Below, in pieces: positions 21,635-34,645 of a stretch of DNA of 64,000 nucleotides. The stretch's first letter is position 1, and each line of letters begins with the position of its first letter. The notes under the pieces are model-generated. The model had not been told where the DNA came from. It made no database searches and saw nothing but the letters and a program-made list of their open reading frames with translations. The position numbers and the translations under genes are program-made. Source of the DNA: Sipunculus nudus (Eukaryota > Annelida > Sipuncula > Golfingiida > Sipunculidae); NCBI GenBank assembly GCA_026874595.1, contig CM049315.1, positions 739,501-803,500 on the forward strand, read 5' to 3'.

Positions 21635-22290
21635 ATATATAAAACATAAATAACACTACTGTCCATGAGTCTACGTCATAAATAAAACATAAATAACACT
21701 ACTGTCCATGAGTCTACGGCATAAATAAAACATAAATAACACTACTGTCCATGAGTCTACGTCATAAATAAAACATAAATAACACTACTGTCCATGAGTC
21801 TACGGCATAAATAAAACATAAATAACACTACTGTCCTTGAGTCTACGGCATAAATAAAACATAAATAACACTACTGTCCATGAGTCTACGGCATGAATAA
21901 AACAAATAACACTACTGTCCATGAGTCTACGGCATAAATAAAACATAAATAACACTACTGTCCATGAGTCTACGGCATAAATAAAACATAAATAACACTA
22001 CTGTCCATGAGTCTACGGCATAAATAAAACATAACACTACTGTCCATGAGTATACGGCATAAATAAAACATAAATAACACTACTGTCCATGAGTCTACGG
22101 TATAAATAAAACATAAATAACACTACTGTCCATGAGTCTACGTCATAAATAAAACATAAATAACACTACTGTCCATGAGTCTACGTCATAAATAAAACAT
22201 AAATAACACTACTGTCCATGAGTCTACGTCATAAATAAAACATAAATAACACTACTGTCCATGAGTCTACTTCATAAATAAAAAATAATT
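21635..22290. repeat. 43-bp minisatellite, about 15 copies
   Basis: The unit includes 'cataaataacactactgtcc' and 'atgagtctacg(g/t)cataaat'. Spacing between successive 'gtccatgag' words is 43 bp; a few units are shortened by 4-5 bp. Units are nearly identical, differing mainly at the g/t after 'ctacg', which suggests recent amplification or homogenisation. The array is non-coding. Confidence 0.95.
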
Positions 22291-22495
22291 CAAAGTAGGA
22301 TTAGATTAACTATTAAAAAACAATCAAATAAGATTAGCAGGGCAAAATGACCTTTACATACGACATTTAGCGAGATAATATGAGAGAAAGCAAGTCTACA
22401 TGTACCAGTGTAGATGTAGACGCATATCGTTTTCTTTTTCGTTTTATTGATTCAGCTGACTGTAAGTCATCTGAGCTTTATAAATCACTGTTTGT
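22291..22495. other. no feature recognised
   Basis: AT-rich unique DNA between two repeat blocks. Confidence 0.4.
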
Positions 22496-23340
22496 CCGTC
22501 GTCCGTCCGGCCGTCTGTTCGTTAACAGGGCACATATCGTTACCACCGGACCTAGATTCTTCTTACTTGATATCCTGAGAGGTCCGTGAAAAATATCCTT
22601 GGAAACCTGAAATTATGTTACCCATATTCTTCTTGATATGGGGCTCCGAAGTTCCCCCCCCCCCAGAATAATGGAAAATATCATACAAAAGCTCAAGTTT
22701 CTGAACAACAAATACATTGATCACCATGTTTCTTTGCGTTGATATTGATCATGGATTGTTTCATCCGTTTCTGCAGACTGGTGGCGCCACCTGTATCTTT
22801 TTATTTTTTTAAAGATCCCCCCCCCTTTTTTTAGACCTTTAAACACGCGGTCATCTGTTAACAGGGGACAAATCATATTGACTAGACCTAGTATCTGTCA
22901 ATTTGACGTCCTGGAAGGTCCATGAAAAGTCTCAAAGGAAACCTGAAACTTGGTCTCTCTTACCCAAACCATTTGAGCTATGGCACTCAAAAGTGTCCTC
23001 AAAACAATTAAAAGTTTAAAACAAAAGCAGGGCACAAATCATAACAATTGTACCTAGAATCTTCTTATTTGACATGCAAAGATGTCTATAATAATTCCCT
23101 TGCAAAAGTGAAATTATAGGTGTATATAACTCATATTTTCCAACTTATGCGGCATATTTGAGCACCCCAGAAATAATGCAAAATACATACAAATTGCGAG
23201 ATTCCTCAGGAATGGGTGAATGGATTGTCCTAAAATTTAGGGTGCTTATGCGTCTTAATGAACTTAAGCTAACTTGCATGAAAGATGGTGTCACCTCCGT
23301 TATCTTAATTAGTTCCCTGTGCAAGGACAAATTGTAAACA
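22496..23340. repeat. degenerate repeat block with CCGTCCG start and GGTGGCGCCACC
   Basis: It opens with CCGTCCGTCC-type sequence (about 22496-22525). Three diverged segments then start near 22527, 22862 and 23026 and share 'cagggcac/acaaatc', 'acctagaatctt' and 'tttgatatcctgagaggtcc'-like words. An exact GGTGGCGCCACC palindrome lies at 22780-22791, linking this block to the repeats at 2566-3900. Poly-C runs occur near 22655 and 22817. Confidence 0.55.
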
Positions 23341-23905
23341 TGTCATTCGGCTGAGCTTCATAACCCATGGGTCACTTGTTCATCAGTACGATTTGCTAGC
23401 ATGGCCGGTGAAAGCGGGCCAACACGAAAAGTCAATGAACAGGGTCGATGGGCATTCAAAAATTCTATAATAAACCTAATCATTAGTGGGTTTTCCATTT
23501 CTCGGATAAAGGTAATCCACGAATTCCACGAAAATAAAAGCCCAACGAACAAATCTGAATCCACATTATTTGATGGCAGTAATAACAACACGATATATCG
23601 CACTATTTTCCAGTCCAATGCACTTTTAAAAAAATAAGCAAAAATCTTGAACGAAACAAATTCAATCAAGTCTTTTTATATGGACAATTCCATACATATA
23701 TATATAACAGATGTCCATATATGTACAATCAACAGAATAAAAAAAGATAGACACATAGGAAACTCTAACATATGGCATTTTCTTTTTGCTGCAACAGATC
23801 CGTTTCAATGACATCATTAGTTTTGGTTTAAGACTTTTTAGTTATGAATAGCAGCGATGGTCAATGAAACTGATTATTCATTAAAATAAAATACTAACAT
23901 GGGAA
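23341..23905. other. no convincing gene
   Basis: Overlapping frames on both strands (23358-23669 minus, 23401-23637 plus) without recognised motifs. Confidence 0.35.
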
Positions 23906-24863
23906 TCTAATACTTATAAAAGGAATTCGGTTCACGTTTGTTCGCAATGTTCTCTCAAACCGCGTTGTGTACAATATTGTGCTATACATCATTTTAAAGG
24001 TTATTATCTCCGCAGTGACATAGGCGATATGAAAATAAATAATATTTAATATACAAATAATTTTGAGTGGTTTTTCCGTATTTTTTTACCGAGAACAGCC
24101 GAACTGCCTTCGGCAATCACCGGAATGTGAACATCGTGGTCACTTAACCTCTAACACTAAGGACTATTGTTCAAATGAATAACGCTTACTTTCAATGAGG
24201 GATTTGAACCACGTGCGTGGTCACCATAAGAGAAAAACACGTGTTCTTCGCTTTATGATATGGAGAGTTCAACCCAGGAGGATTAATGACAAAACCTAAT
24301 TCAAGGCCCCATTTTCAGGAACAGGGCTGTGGTGGTGGCGGGATTTCAGGCCTCAAAATTTGTCTGATACGATGAAAAAAAGGTTGCGGTGGCTGAAAAT
24401 GGGATACTGACCCACTGCATGGAGTCCCGCTGGGTCCGCTTCTGCTACTTAAGCTTGTATGCATATTTCTGTTTCCTTCTTCAGGAACAGTTTCCTCGCA
24501 ACGTACATATAATTAATCTTTCATGTGTTCCTCACATCAACCTATTCTTTATACGTCCAACGATAGAACCAGTCAAATATCAACGCAACACTGTATTCCT
24601 CCGCGTCTCATTCCGGTTCGCAATGGAAACCATCACTGACCAGGTCTTCAAGGTGAACATGCCGGGGTATGATTTTTCCCACGAGCACAGAGCCACAAAA
24701 TAACAGTAAAAATATTTATACATATCGTATTCGGAGAGTATCCTACTAAAATTCTATATTTACTTTTAACTTTTATAATAAAAATGACCCAACATTCAAT
24801 ATCTCAGTAAATATATCTCCCAAACCCCGGTAAAAAACCCGGTATACCGGGTTTATCAGCTAG
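23906..24863 (+). mobile_element. non-autonomous Helitron, copy B (plus orientation)
   Basis: 5' end TCTAATACTTATAAAAGG preceded by A. The 3' end has a perfect GC palindrome AAACCCGGTATACCGGGTTT (about 24835-24854), then ATCAG and the terminal CTAG (24860-24863) followed by T. Both ends match copy A (8791-9787). Shared interior landmarks include 'cttaacctctaacactaagg', 'ttgaaccacgtgcgtggtc'-like sequence, 'gggtccgcttctgctactt', 'catgtgttcctcacatcaac' and 'tctcattccggttcgcaat'. A segment of ~130 bp near 23960-24090 is absent from copy A. The 104-codon frame at 24389-24703 lies inside and is broken in copy A, so it is not a Helitron protein. Confidence 0.9.
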
Positions 24864-25207
24864 TTATTTATAATGTGATATCATCAAAGTTCCTGGTTCT
24901 TTCCTGGACGGGAAATACACAAGAGAACCCAGCGGGACAATTATCATCTAAAACAAATTACAAAATGTGTTATATAAGTCTACCATTATAATAAAGAACG
25001 TGCGGACAATACAAACCTAACTTTCCTTAAGAAGAATATTTCAGTCTAAAGCGATTATTTTTGCCCATATATCTATGAAATGTCGTGAAACACAGGTTAC
25101 AAAAACATAAATAAATTTCATATTCATATCACAAAAGAACTGTTGGTTTTGAAATTGCATTATACTATGCTTAGACATTTGGATAAATATGTCATTTACC
25201 AGGTACA
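24864..25207. other. no feature recognised
   Basis: Unique AT-rich sequence between the Helitron end and the 31-bp satellite. Confidence 0.4.
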
Positions 25208-28200
25208 CTCCAGATCTAACGGTTTTACACTACAGTCTTTCCAGATCTAACGGTTATACACTACAGTCTCTCCAGATCTAACGGTTATACACTAGTCTTT
25301 CCAGATCTAACGGTTATACACTACAGTTTTTCCAGATCTGACGTTTATACACTACAGTCGTTTCTGATCTAACGGTTATTCACTACAGTCGTTTCTGATC
25401 TAACGGTTATACACTGCAGTCTTTCCAGATCTAACGGTTATACGCTGCAGTCGTTCCATATCTATCCGTTAAACACGGCAGTCTTTCCATATCTAACCGT
25501 TATAGACTACAGTCGATCCAGACTTAACGGTTATCCACTACAATCGTTCCTGATCTAACGGTTATACACTGCAGTCTTTCCATAGCTAACGGTTATACAC
25601 TGCAGTCGTTGCAGATAAAACGGCCATTCACTGCAGTCTTTCCAGATCTAACGGTTATACACTGCAGTCTTTCCTGATCTAACGGTTATACACTGCAGTC
25701 TTTCCATAGCTAACGGTTATACACTGCAGTCGTTGCAGATAAAACGGCCATTCACTGCAGTCTTTCTAGATCTAACGGTTATACACTGCAGTCTTTCCTG
25801 ATCTAACGGTTATACACTGCAGTCTTTCCTGATCTAACGGTTATACAATGCAGTCATATAAGATCGTACGGTCATGGATTATAGTTTTTCCTGATCTAAC
25901 GGTTATACACTACAGTCTTTCCAGATCTAACGGTTATTCAATACAGTCGTTTCTGATCTAACGGTTATACACTGCGGTTTTTTCTGATCTAACGGTTATT
26001 CACTACAGTCATTCCAGATCTAACGGTTATTCACTGCAGTCTTTCCAGATCTGACGTTTATACACAACAGTCGTTCAAGATCCAACGGTTATACACTGCA
26101 GTCTTTTCAGATCTAACGGTGAAACAATTCAGTTTTCCAGATCTGACGGTCATACACTGCAGTTTTCGAGAACTAACGGTTATACACTACAATCCTTCCA
26201 GATCTAACGGTTATTCAATACATTCGTTTCTGATAGAACGGTTATAAACTACAGTCTTTCCAGATCTAACGGTTATACAATGCTGTCTTTCCAGATCTAA
26301 CGGTTATACACTGCAGTTTTTCCATATCTAACGACTATACAATGCAGTCTTTCCAGATCTAATGGTTCTACACTGCAGTCTATACAGCATTAACGGGTAT
26401 ACACTACAGTCGTTCAAGATCCAACGGTTATACACTGCAGTCTTTTCAGATCTAATGGTTAAACAATGCAGTTAACCAGATCCGACGGTCATACACTGCA
26501 GTTTTCGAGAACTAACGGTTATACACTTCAATCCTTCCAGATCTAACGGTTATTCAATACATTCGTTTCTGACAGAACGGTTATACACTGCAGTCTTTCC
26601 AGATCTAACGGTTATACAATGCTGTCTTTCCAGACCTAACGGTTATCCAATGCAGTCGTTCAAGATCTAACGTTTATACACTGCAGTCCTTCCGGATCTT
26701 ACGGTTGTACACTAGAGTCCTTCCGGATCTAACGGTTATACACTGCAGTCTTTCAAGATTTAACGGTTATACACTGCGGTCGTTCTTGATCTAACGGTTA
26801 TACACTGCAGTCGTTCCAGATCTAACGGTTATAGGTTTGTTTTTTCCAGATCTAACAGTTGTTCACTACAATCGTTTTTGATCTAACGGTTATACACTGC
26901 ATTCTTTCCATGTTTAACGGTTACACAGTGCAGTTTTTTCCGTGTCTAACGGTTACACACTGCAGTCATTCCAGATTAAACGGTAATATGACTGCAGTCT
27001 TTCCAGATCTAACGGTTATACACTGCAGTCTTTCCTGATCTAACGGTTATACACTGCAGTCTTTCCTGATCTAACGGTTATACAATGCAGTCGTATAAGA
27101 TCGTACGGTCATGGATTATATTTTTTCCTGATCTAACAGTTATTCACTACATTTGTTCCTGATCTAACGGTTATACACTGCAGTCTTTCCAGATCTAACG
27201 TTTATAGACTACAGTCTTTCCAGATCTAACGGTTAAACACTGCAGTCGTTCCGGATCTAACGGTTATAAACTGCAGTTTTTCCATATCTAACGGGTATAC
27301 GCTACAGTCGTTCAAGATCCAACGGTTATACACTGCAGTCTTTTCAGTTCTAACGGTGAAACAATTCAGTTTTCCAGATCTGACGGTCATACACTGCAGT
27401 TTTCGAGAACTAACGGTTATACACTACAATCCTTCAAGATCTAACGGTTATTCAATACATTCGTTTCTGATAGAACGGTTATAAACTACAGTCTTTCCAG
27501 ATCTAACGGTTATACAATGCTGTCTTTCCAGATCTAACGTTTATACACTGCAGTTTTTCCATATCTAACGACTATACAATGCAGTCTTTCCAGATCTAAT
27601 GGTTCTACACTGCAGTCTATACAGCATTAACGGGTATACACTACAGTCGTTCAAGATCCAACGGTTATACACTGCAGTCTTTTCAGATCTAATGGTTAAA
27701 CAATGCAGTTAACCAGATCCGACGGTCATACACTGCAGTTTTCGAGAACTAACGGTTATACACTTCAATCCTTCCAGATCTAACGGTTATTCAATACATT
27801 CGTTTCTGACAGAACGGTTATAAACTACAGTCTTTCCAGATCTAACGGTTATACAATGCTGTCTTTCCAGACCTAACGGTTATCCAATGCAGTCGTTCCA
27901 GATCTAACGTTTATACACTGCAGTCCTTCCGGATCTTACGGTTGTACACTAGAGTCCTTCCGTATCTAACGGTTATACACTGCAGTCTTTCAAGATTTAA
28001 CGGTTATACACTGCGGTCGTTCTTGATCTAACGGTTATACACTGCAGTCGTTCCAGATCTAACGGTTATAGGTTTGTTTTTTCCAGATCTAACAGTTGTT
28101 CACTACAATCGTTTTTGATCTAACGGTTATACACTGCAGTCTTTCCATGTTTAACGGTTACACAGTGCAGTTTTTCCGTGTCTAACGGTTACACACTTCA

Positions 28201-28432
28201 GTCATTCCAGATTAAACGGTAATATGACTGCAGTCTTTCCAGATCTGAAGGTTTTTCACTACAGTCATTCCTGATCTAACGGTTATACACTGCAGTCCTT
28301 CCAGATTTAACGGTTATACACTGCAGTTGTTCCTGATCTAACGGTTATATACTGCAGTTGTTCTTGATCTAACGGTAATACACTGCAGTCCTCTCAGATC
28401 TAACGGTAATACACTGCAAATTTTTCAGATCT
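25208..28432. repeat. 31-bp satellite, about 104 copies, with ~1.24-kb higher-order repeat
   Basis: The consensus unit reads 'ccagatctaacggttatac' then 'actgcagtcttt', 31 bp. Units vary at a few positions (ctttcc/cgttcc/cgtttctg; tatacac/tattcac). Ordered groups of distinctive units recur at a spacing of about 1,237 bp: the 'gtcgttcaagatccaacgg' unit at about 26071 and 27309, and the 'cggtaatatgactgcag' unit at 26981 and 28217. A shorter internal duplication of ~340 bp also occurs (26071 to 26411; 27309 to 27648). Nearly every unit carries AGATCT, TAACGG (a Myb-type word) and CTGCAG. No frame stays open because 31 is not a multiple of three. Confidence 0.97.
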
Positions 28433-29640
28433 CCTTGGATTTTACTATACTTTGTGTATCAAGTTTTTTTGGCGTCTCAACACAAGGGCTGGAACCAGAC
28501 CAAAGAGAGCTTGGTATCGCGAATTTTCAGCCTTTGAGTTGGATGCAAAATGGGATACCATGTTCTCATTTGTCTTATTAACATTGTTTGCCCTGTGCTA
28601 GTTCTGGTGGTGTAACCCGGAAAATATTGCAAATCATAGCAGCGGTTAAAACGAAGGAGACTGCAGGTGGTTTACTTATCGGGTAAAATGGCATCGATCT
28701 GAAACATACGGCACAGAATAAACATTCAGTAAATTAGGTCAATTCAGACTGAGCTATGTGTTGGCATTATAATGAATCTGTTTTCATGGTATAGCCAGGT
28801 AAACAAAAAAAAACATTCAAGGCAATTTGGTGTCAGGTTTAATATATCTTCATTGACGTGTCACTCTTCTGCGTCTTTATGGTGATCTGTCAGTCCAGTG
28901 GCAGGTTAAGTGCAGGACCATCCCGATATCATGTTATTTCCAGACTGAGCGGAAGTCTAGCTTGGTACGTGGCATGCCGACTTTCTGTGTCAATAGACTT
29001 GATTACTTAAATACGCCGACCGTATCAAACCCTGCATTTGGCAATATTGGGTTGGTCCAGTTGTCCTTCAGAAACAAATATAAAACTTTCCTTACTAGTC
29101 ATTTAAGTATCGGCGTTGGTTTTATGAAGGTGTCAGACAAACATTAAAATGAAGTAACCTATAAATTAATAAAACAATGTTTGAAATTGGTAACAAGCGG
29201 AGCGACGCGTTCTATATTATCCAGGTGAAGCAATTTCAGATTTCTCCCTAAATCACTGAACTTGGGCTCTAGCCTAGAAAAAAGACAAGGACAAGATTTT
29301 TGAATGGCTTAGTACCAGAAAACAATATATAAACAAATCCGTTTTACTTGTATAGTATAGTAGTACAGTATAATAACTAAGTTACTGACCAGACTTGGGC
29401 ATATTTTATAATATTACCTGTACAAGCCACACAAATTAAGCATGTTTTTGTTATTGCTTAATGAGAAATAATTGCATATAAGGCTCACCATGTCATAAGA
29501 CCCTCAGAGTGCATCGCAGAATCAGGGTTGTGACGTCACCAACATCTCTCTAGTTTTGGTATCAGCCAGGGTTGCTTGTGTCCACAGCAATCTTGTATAC
29601 CATCAAAGATTGAGCCTGGGTTGCTTGTGACGTCCAACAG
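28433..29640. other. no convincing gene
   Basis: Unique sequence. A 61-codon plus frame at 28962-29147 has no recognisable motif. Confidence 0.35.
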
Positions 29641-30240
29641 CAGTAAAAGTTATGGTGCTTATGGTGAAAAAGAGTCCACAGTTGGCTATCTTCTGCAAGA
29701 AAAATATCTGCATGGCCAAGTCAAGGCCTAGTTTGAGTCCAGGATATTTCAGATCACACCTTCACAGTTCGAGTGTGAGTGGCCAATTGACTGAAAATTC
29801 AGCTCGGCTTTGCCTTCACAAAAATTCTCAAAAGCGACAGAACTTGCCTGTAAAAAGCATTGTGGGCCATTATATGGAGAAAACTGTGGAAAATCCCCTC
29901 AACATTAACATTGAAAGGTTAAGTGGGCACAAGGGGTGGTAGCTGGCCAGGCCAGAAATAGGAACATCCCGTGAAAAGGTCATTGTAAAGTTACACATTC
30001 TCTCTTGGATGACTGGACAGAGGAGAATGGGTATTACCTGGCCAAGACAACATTAGTTTAACACAAGCAATTGGTCCATTTATGGGGAAAACCATGGCAA
30101 ATTCATTGTGTTTGAACCGGGGTGGCTTCTCAACCCAGTGGTTAGGGTGGCAGAATAGGGATGGACTTAAGGGGTAAATAGGGTAAAATATGGTACAGAT
30201 GCGATTCTGTGACACTGTTGTAGCCATCTGTTGATTGTGA
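29640..30240. repeat. two loosely similar segments (possible old duplication)
   Basis: 'attgtgggccattatatgg' with 'agaaaactgtggaaaat' and 'aaggggtggtagct' (about 29858-29945) resembles 'attggtccatttatgggga' with 'aaaaccatggcaaat' and 'ggggtggcttct' (about 30070-30130). Similarity is weak and limits are uncertain. Confidence 0.3.
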
Positions 30241-32984
30241 GCACACGTGACACATAACCGACGTACCCACTCGGAGCAGCCAGTCTGCGGGGAACAGCTG
30301 ACATTAATTATGACACTTTTATTGTTAAAACATGTAATGTCATGTCAGTATTGCCGTTTTAAATCACTTTCCAAAACCCTGTGATTTCCACGTGTGTCAT
30401 CTGGCAACTGTCGGTAAGACACAATTAACCTCTACACTGAAATATCACCAATAAACGTGATGGTAAGTGCGCGGAAACAATGTGACATTGGCAAAAAAAT
30501 ATTCTTTGAAAACGAGCTTGTGGAAAAGAGTTTGTCAAGTTAGACTTACAAATAATGAATTAATGTTTTCTCATCCTCCCTGACTTAATCAGACTGTACA
30601 CTTTTGAACTTTATTCAATTCTCATTTTTCACTGTGACGTAGCATAGAAAGACTAGACTAGTGTTAAAGTAAATGTAAAAGAGATTACATCTTAAGGAGT
30701 TCAGGTAAAAATATAATATTCTTACGAGGTTTCTTGTTCAAGAATAGAAGACTTGCTGTTGCTCATGTGATGGCATCTATTGAAACAACTTTTGCTGCAA
30801 TTAAAAAAAATAATGTAAACTAATAAACTATTCTGCACTGACATGTTATGTTAACTTTGCGGAAACAAAGATAATCCAATTTTATCAAGACTCGGTATCA
30901 TTATTGTTTTCAATTCTGAGAACAAACGAGGAGCAGGTTATGCTTTGCCGTCCTATATGGTTTTTTTTTATTCCAACTTGCACATAACGCACCTTGGGCT
31001 ATTTCGGTGGGGCATAGGGCAGACGTACGAATGTATTATGATAAATCCACGGTCCGTCAGTCCGTTGTCCGTCCGTTTTCTAAGGGATTTGACGGATTTT
31101 CACGAAATTTACAATAATTTCTTACCAATAGATAATTTTGTCCGAGTTGGATTATTATCAAAATCTACGCATACGTAATGAGTTCTGAGGTCAACTGGCT
31201 ACTTAATGAATGTCGCGGTTATAACTTACAAGCATTTTTTTTCTTGAACTTAACAGAAATGTTAACCAATATAATATCTCACATAAGATTTATTCCGGGC
31301 AAAATCAAATTGCAAACTGAATGACGTCACAATTTGATCTCATTTCCTAAAACGATATCATACAAAAAATTAATACTCAGCATAAATATAGAGCAACTAA
31401 AAACTGTAAAATAAGCGCGAACTGTGGTTTAGAGGCGTTGGGGGAGGGGCCTTGAATTTTCATTGATTTGTGCAAGCAGAGACGTAATTTCCTTTCGCAA
31501 TGCGGAAAGGTGAGAGACCCTCGATCTCTCAACCCACACCACAGGCCTTTGTAATTGGCTTCACCATATGTAACTACTCGATAGTGTAATAATACTGTAA
31601 TGTTATCAGTGATAGATCAAAACCCCAATTTTAACGGAGCCAAGTATTTTTCGACGGTATGCATCGGCCAAGATGGAGAAGCGTCCTTGTATAGAATATA
31701 TTGTGTATTGATCATAAATTTCCAGTATCTTTCATGGAAGAGGGTCCTTCTTACCCGGTGTCCTGGTGCAGGCTCTCCTGCAGAATGTTGTAATGAATAA
31801 ATAAATATATTAGGGAATGGCGTTCGAAAAATGCCACCCGTGCGGTTTCGGAAATTTTAAAAGTATCTATCAATAATATAAGCAATATTAAAGCAATTTG
31901 GGTATAAAATAGCAGAAAATTGTACTGCTTCAGAAACAATAAGGAAGAAAAATTCCTTTGTCCGAAATATTCCAATAGATTAAACCAGCATTACATTTTT
32001 CATCTGAGTGTTTAATAGATGGCTACCACAAAGCCATGGAAACGGATAAATCAATTCATATTGTCAGTAATTTTTGTATTTTATTCTTCCATACAAGTAT
32101 GTCTTGTGACCGCTGAACTCATGGCTATGGAAGGAATGCCTATACAGTCGCAGGCCTAAACCCTGTGAATCAAAGGCCAAACTTGCTCCCTAACTTTCAA
32201 ATCACATGTTAAGACATATATATTAATGAAGCATTTAGCTATTAATTCAGATTTAATGCTTTGTTTCAACCAGGTCATTATTCCCATAGTCATCTTGAAA
32301 ATAAGTCTGCATGATTTTTGTCATCTTATCTGTGTTTAATCCATGTGAACATTACAATTTAATGAAAAATTCGCCAAAAAAAAAAATAAATAAAAAATAA
32401 ATGATTGTTATCATTTTATTATACGAGTAGTATCCTATAATCTTAAGTTACTAAATATGATCCTTTCATGCCGAGAAGACAAAGGCTTATAAACCCGAAC
32501 GATATATGATATAAGACATAATATTCTTCCCCATCATATCCCGTCTTTTGCTGCTGAGCTAGTTACTGACTTTCTGCTTTCATAGTCTCAGTGCATTTAG
32601 TACCAGAAGCTGTGGTATTTTCCTGTCCCTCATCCTCCAAGTCACAGCCTCTCATTCAAGCTAGTGTCCATTTCGGTAATGCTTTCGGAGTCCTTTTGGA
32701 GCCCTTCGCTCAAAATGTCCAAACCAATCATTTCAAGCAAACCTTTTCCAATAAATGATGGCCAAATTGTGATCCTAGTGGGTTATTGAGACCTCTTAAC
32801 ATTTAAAACCCCGGTAATGGCGGAAACTGACTGTAACATACAGGCTTTTCCTCTGCATTTTTTTCTCGTTTGGTTGGCCAGCTTCTTATGGCCATGCATC
32901 AGCGTTGAAATGAAATAAGCCTTACACATTCGCTACTTTAACTTGAGGCTCATCTCGCAAGTCGTCAAAAAGTTAAATAAAGCC
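30241..32984. other. no convincing gene
   Basis: Mostly unique AT-rich DNA. A CCGTCAGTCCGTTGTCCGTC patch near 31051-31075 resembles the ACGG/CCGT tails elsewhere. Short inverted words flank 31490-31540 (cctttcgcaatgcggaaagg). No gene, splice pattern or transposon end is convincing. Confidence 0.35.
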
Positions 32985-33865
32985 ACTCTTGCTCTGCCTA
33001 CTGAAGACACTCGGCGTACATGTGAAATGGTCAGTCATGCATGGCACTTAATGTTTAAACATTTGTAAACAAACAAACAGGCAAGGTATTTGCGTCGTTC
33101 CTCTAATGATTGAATGTCCAGCATTATTCTAAGGTCATAAACATTACATTCATAATCAATTACTTGGCTGATAGTACGAATGGCATTGTTTTGAAATGTT
33201 TGCATTTTGTTAAATTTTTTAGCTGTTGTATACCCCAGAGTAAATATTTAGCTTCATCGGGTCCTTGTAGATCTAAAAAAGGACAACCTAAGGTAAGAAT
33301 AACCCATAAATTTGTGAAGATAATGCACTAATAATATACGCTCAATTTGCTTTGTCCAGTTTAAATATTCATTTAATTCATGACCTAAGTATTTTAAACT
33401 ATTAATGTTGTTCATCAGTACTTATTAATGGGAAATACTGCATGTCGTGACCTAAACAATAAAGAACATTTTTTTTCAATATTAACTGTAAGTCGGTTTC
33501 CAGCAAACCATTCCGCTTAGCTCTCAACTCCAGCTTGTAGCTGCTGTTTATCAATATCCGCCTCGGCATTGGAAAAGAATATCAGTGTCATCTGCAAATG
33601 CATTAAGTTTCATTTCCCAGTGTAACCATTTATATAATTCACAAATATGTAGGGAACAAGAGTGGACCTAAAATCGACCCAAGTGCAAAACCTTTGGAGC
33701 TACACTGCGGTGAAGATGTGTCATTTCCCATCTTTACAATTATTTTTGAACCATGCAAATTTCCTTATTCATCATTTAGTATTTTATAAAATTTATGTCC
33801 TATATTTTGTATACTAGTATTTATCAAATTTGCATGTAAATCAAAAGAGGTCATTTTGTGAATAA
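32985..33865 (-). pseudogene. decayed CR1/Jockey-type LINE reverse transcriptase
   Basis: On the minus strand, through stops and frameshifts: GSILGPLLFPTY (RT motif B, about 33685-33650), LNAFADDTDILFQC (motif C; the FADDT codons at 33598-33584), AEWFAGNRLTVNIEKKCSLL, NINSLKYLGHELNEYLNW, VVWG-like LWG, then MQTFQNNAIRTISQV and YDLRIMLDIQSLEERRKYL with LACLFVYKCLN (about 33207-33049). The order and motifs are those of CR1/Jockey-group non-LTR retrotransposons. The plus-strand 73-codon frame at 33110-33331 is antisense to it and spurious. The remnant ends just before the 41-bp minisatellite at 33871. Confidence 0.85.
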
Positions 33866-33870
33866 GGATA

Positions 33871-34240
33871 TTTATTCCAGTGGATCTGAACTTGTCTCTG
33901 TGGGATTGTGTTTTATTCCAGTGGATCTGAACTTGTCTCTGTGGGATTGTGTTTTAGTCCAGTGGATCTGAACTTGTCTCTGTGGGATTGTGTGTTTTAT
34001 TCCAGTGGATTTGAACTTGTCCCTGTGGGAGTGTGTGTTTTATTCCCGTGGATCTAAACTTGTCCCTGTGGGATTGTTTTATTCCAGTGGATCTGAACTT
34101 GTCCCTGTGGGATTTTGTGTTTTATTCCAGTGGATCTGAACTTGTCCCTGTGGGATTGTGTTTTATTCCAGTGGATCTGAAATTGTCCCTGTGGGATTGT
34201 GTGTTTAATAGTCCCTGTGGGATTGTGTATTTTATCAACT
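33871..34240. repeat. 41-bp minisatellite, about 8.5 copies
   Basis: The unit is 'attccagtggatctgaactt' then 'gtc(t/c)ctgtgggattgtgtttt'. Spacing is 38-43 bp because of small indels in the T/G stretch. The first three units carry gtctctg, later ones gtccctg. A 69-codon frame with a repeated FIPVDLNLSLWD-like peptide reads through four units but has no coding context. Confidence 0.93.
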
Positions 34241-34645
34241 AAATTTCACCCTGATAAAGTGGCCAAATGGCTAAACTGTACCTGCATCCCAATAATCTAA
34301 TACATTTATCTTTATATCTTGACATACTCTCAATCTAACATATATTTGCAATATAACATATATTTGCAAGGTTAAGTAGATAATCTTTAAATACATATTT
34401 TATATTGAGTGTTGCCATTCTGGACTTCTTGAAAAATGTATAAAATCTTACGAGAAAAAGGTACAATTCAAAGCCAAATAGTGCAATTTTGTACCATTTT
34501 ACAACATGCGAAACTTCTAAACAAGCTTAAGGTATGAAAGTAATATATATTTATATATATATATATCCAGATTGTTACAAAACCATGGGGTTTTAAAGTT
34601 CTCAACTAATACAAAGAGCTGTAATACATATATTTCAGGACTTAT
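34241..34645. other. no feature recognised
   Basis: AT-rich sequence upstream of the Penelope-like remnant; no RT motifs of that element were found here. Confidence 0.4.

Noticed and set aside
24389-24703. 104-codon frame inside Helitron copy B
   Set aside because: Not preserved in copy A and unlike Rep or helicase domains; a chance open frame.
25208-28432. Possible CRISPR array
   Set aside because: Units are contiguous 31-bp tandem copies with no unique spacers, and the window is eukaryotic.
33110-33331. 73-codon plus-strand frame
   Set aside because: Antisense to the LINE reverse transcriptase remnant on the minus strand.
34033-34242. Frame with repeated FIPVDLNLSLWD peptide
   Set aside because: Reads across four units of a 41-bp minisatellite; indels between units break the frame elsewhere, and there is no promoter or splice context.
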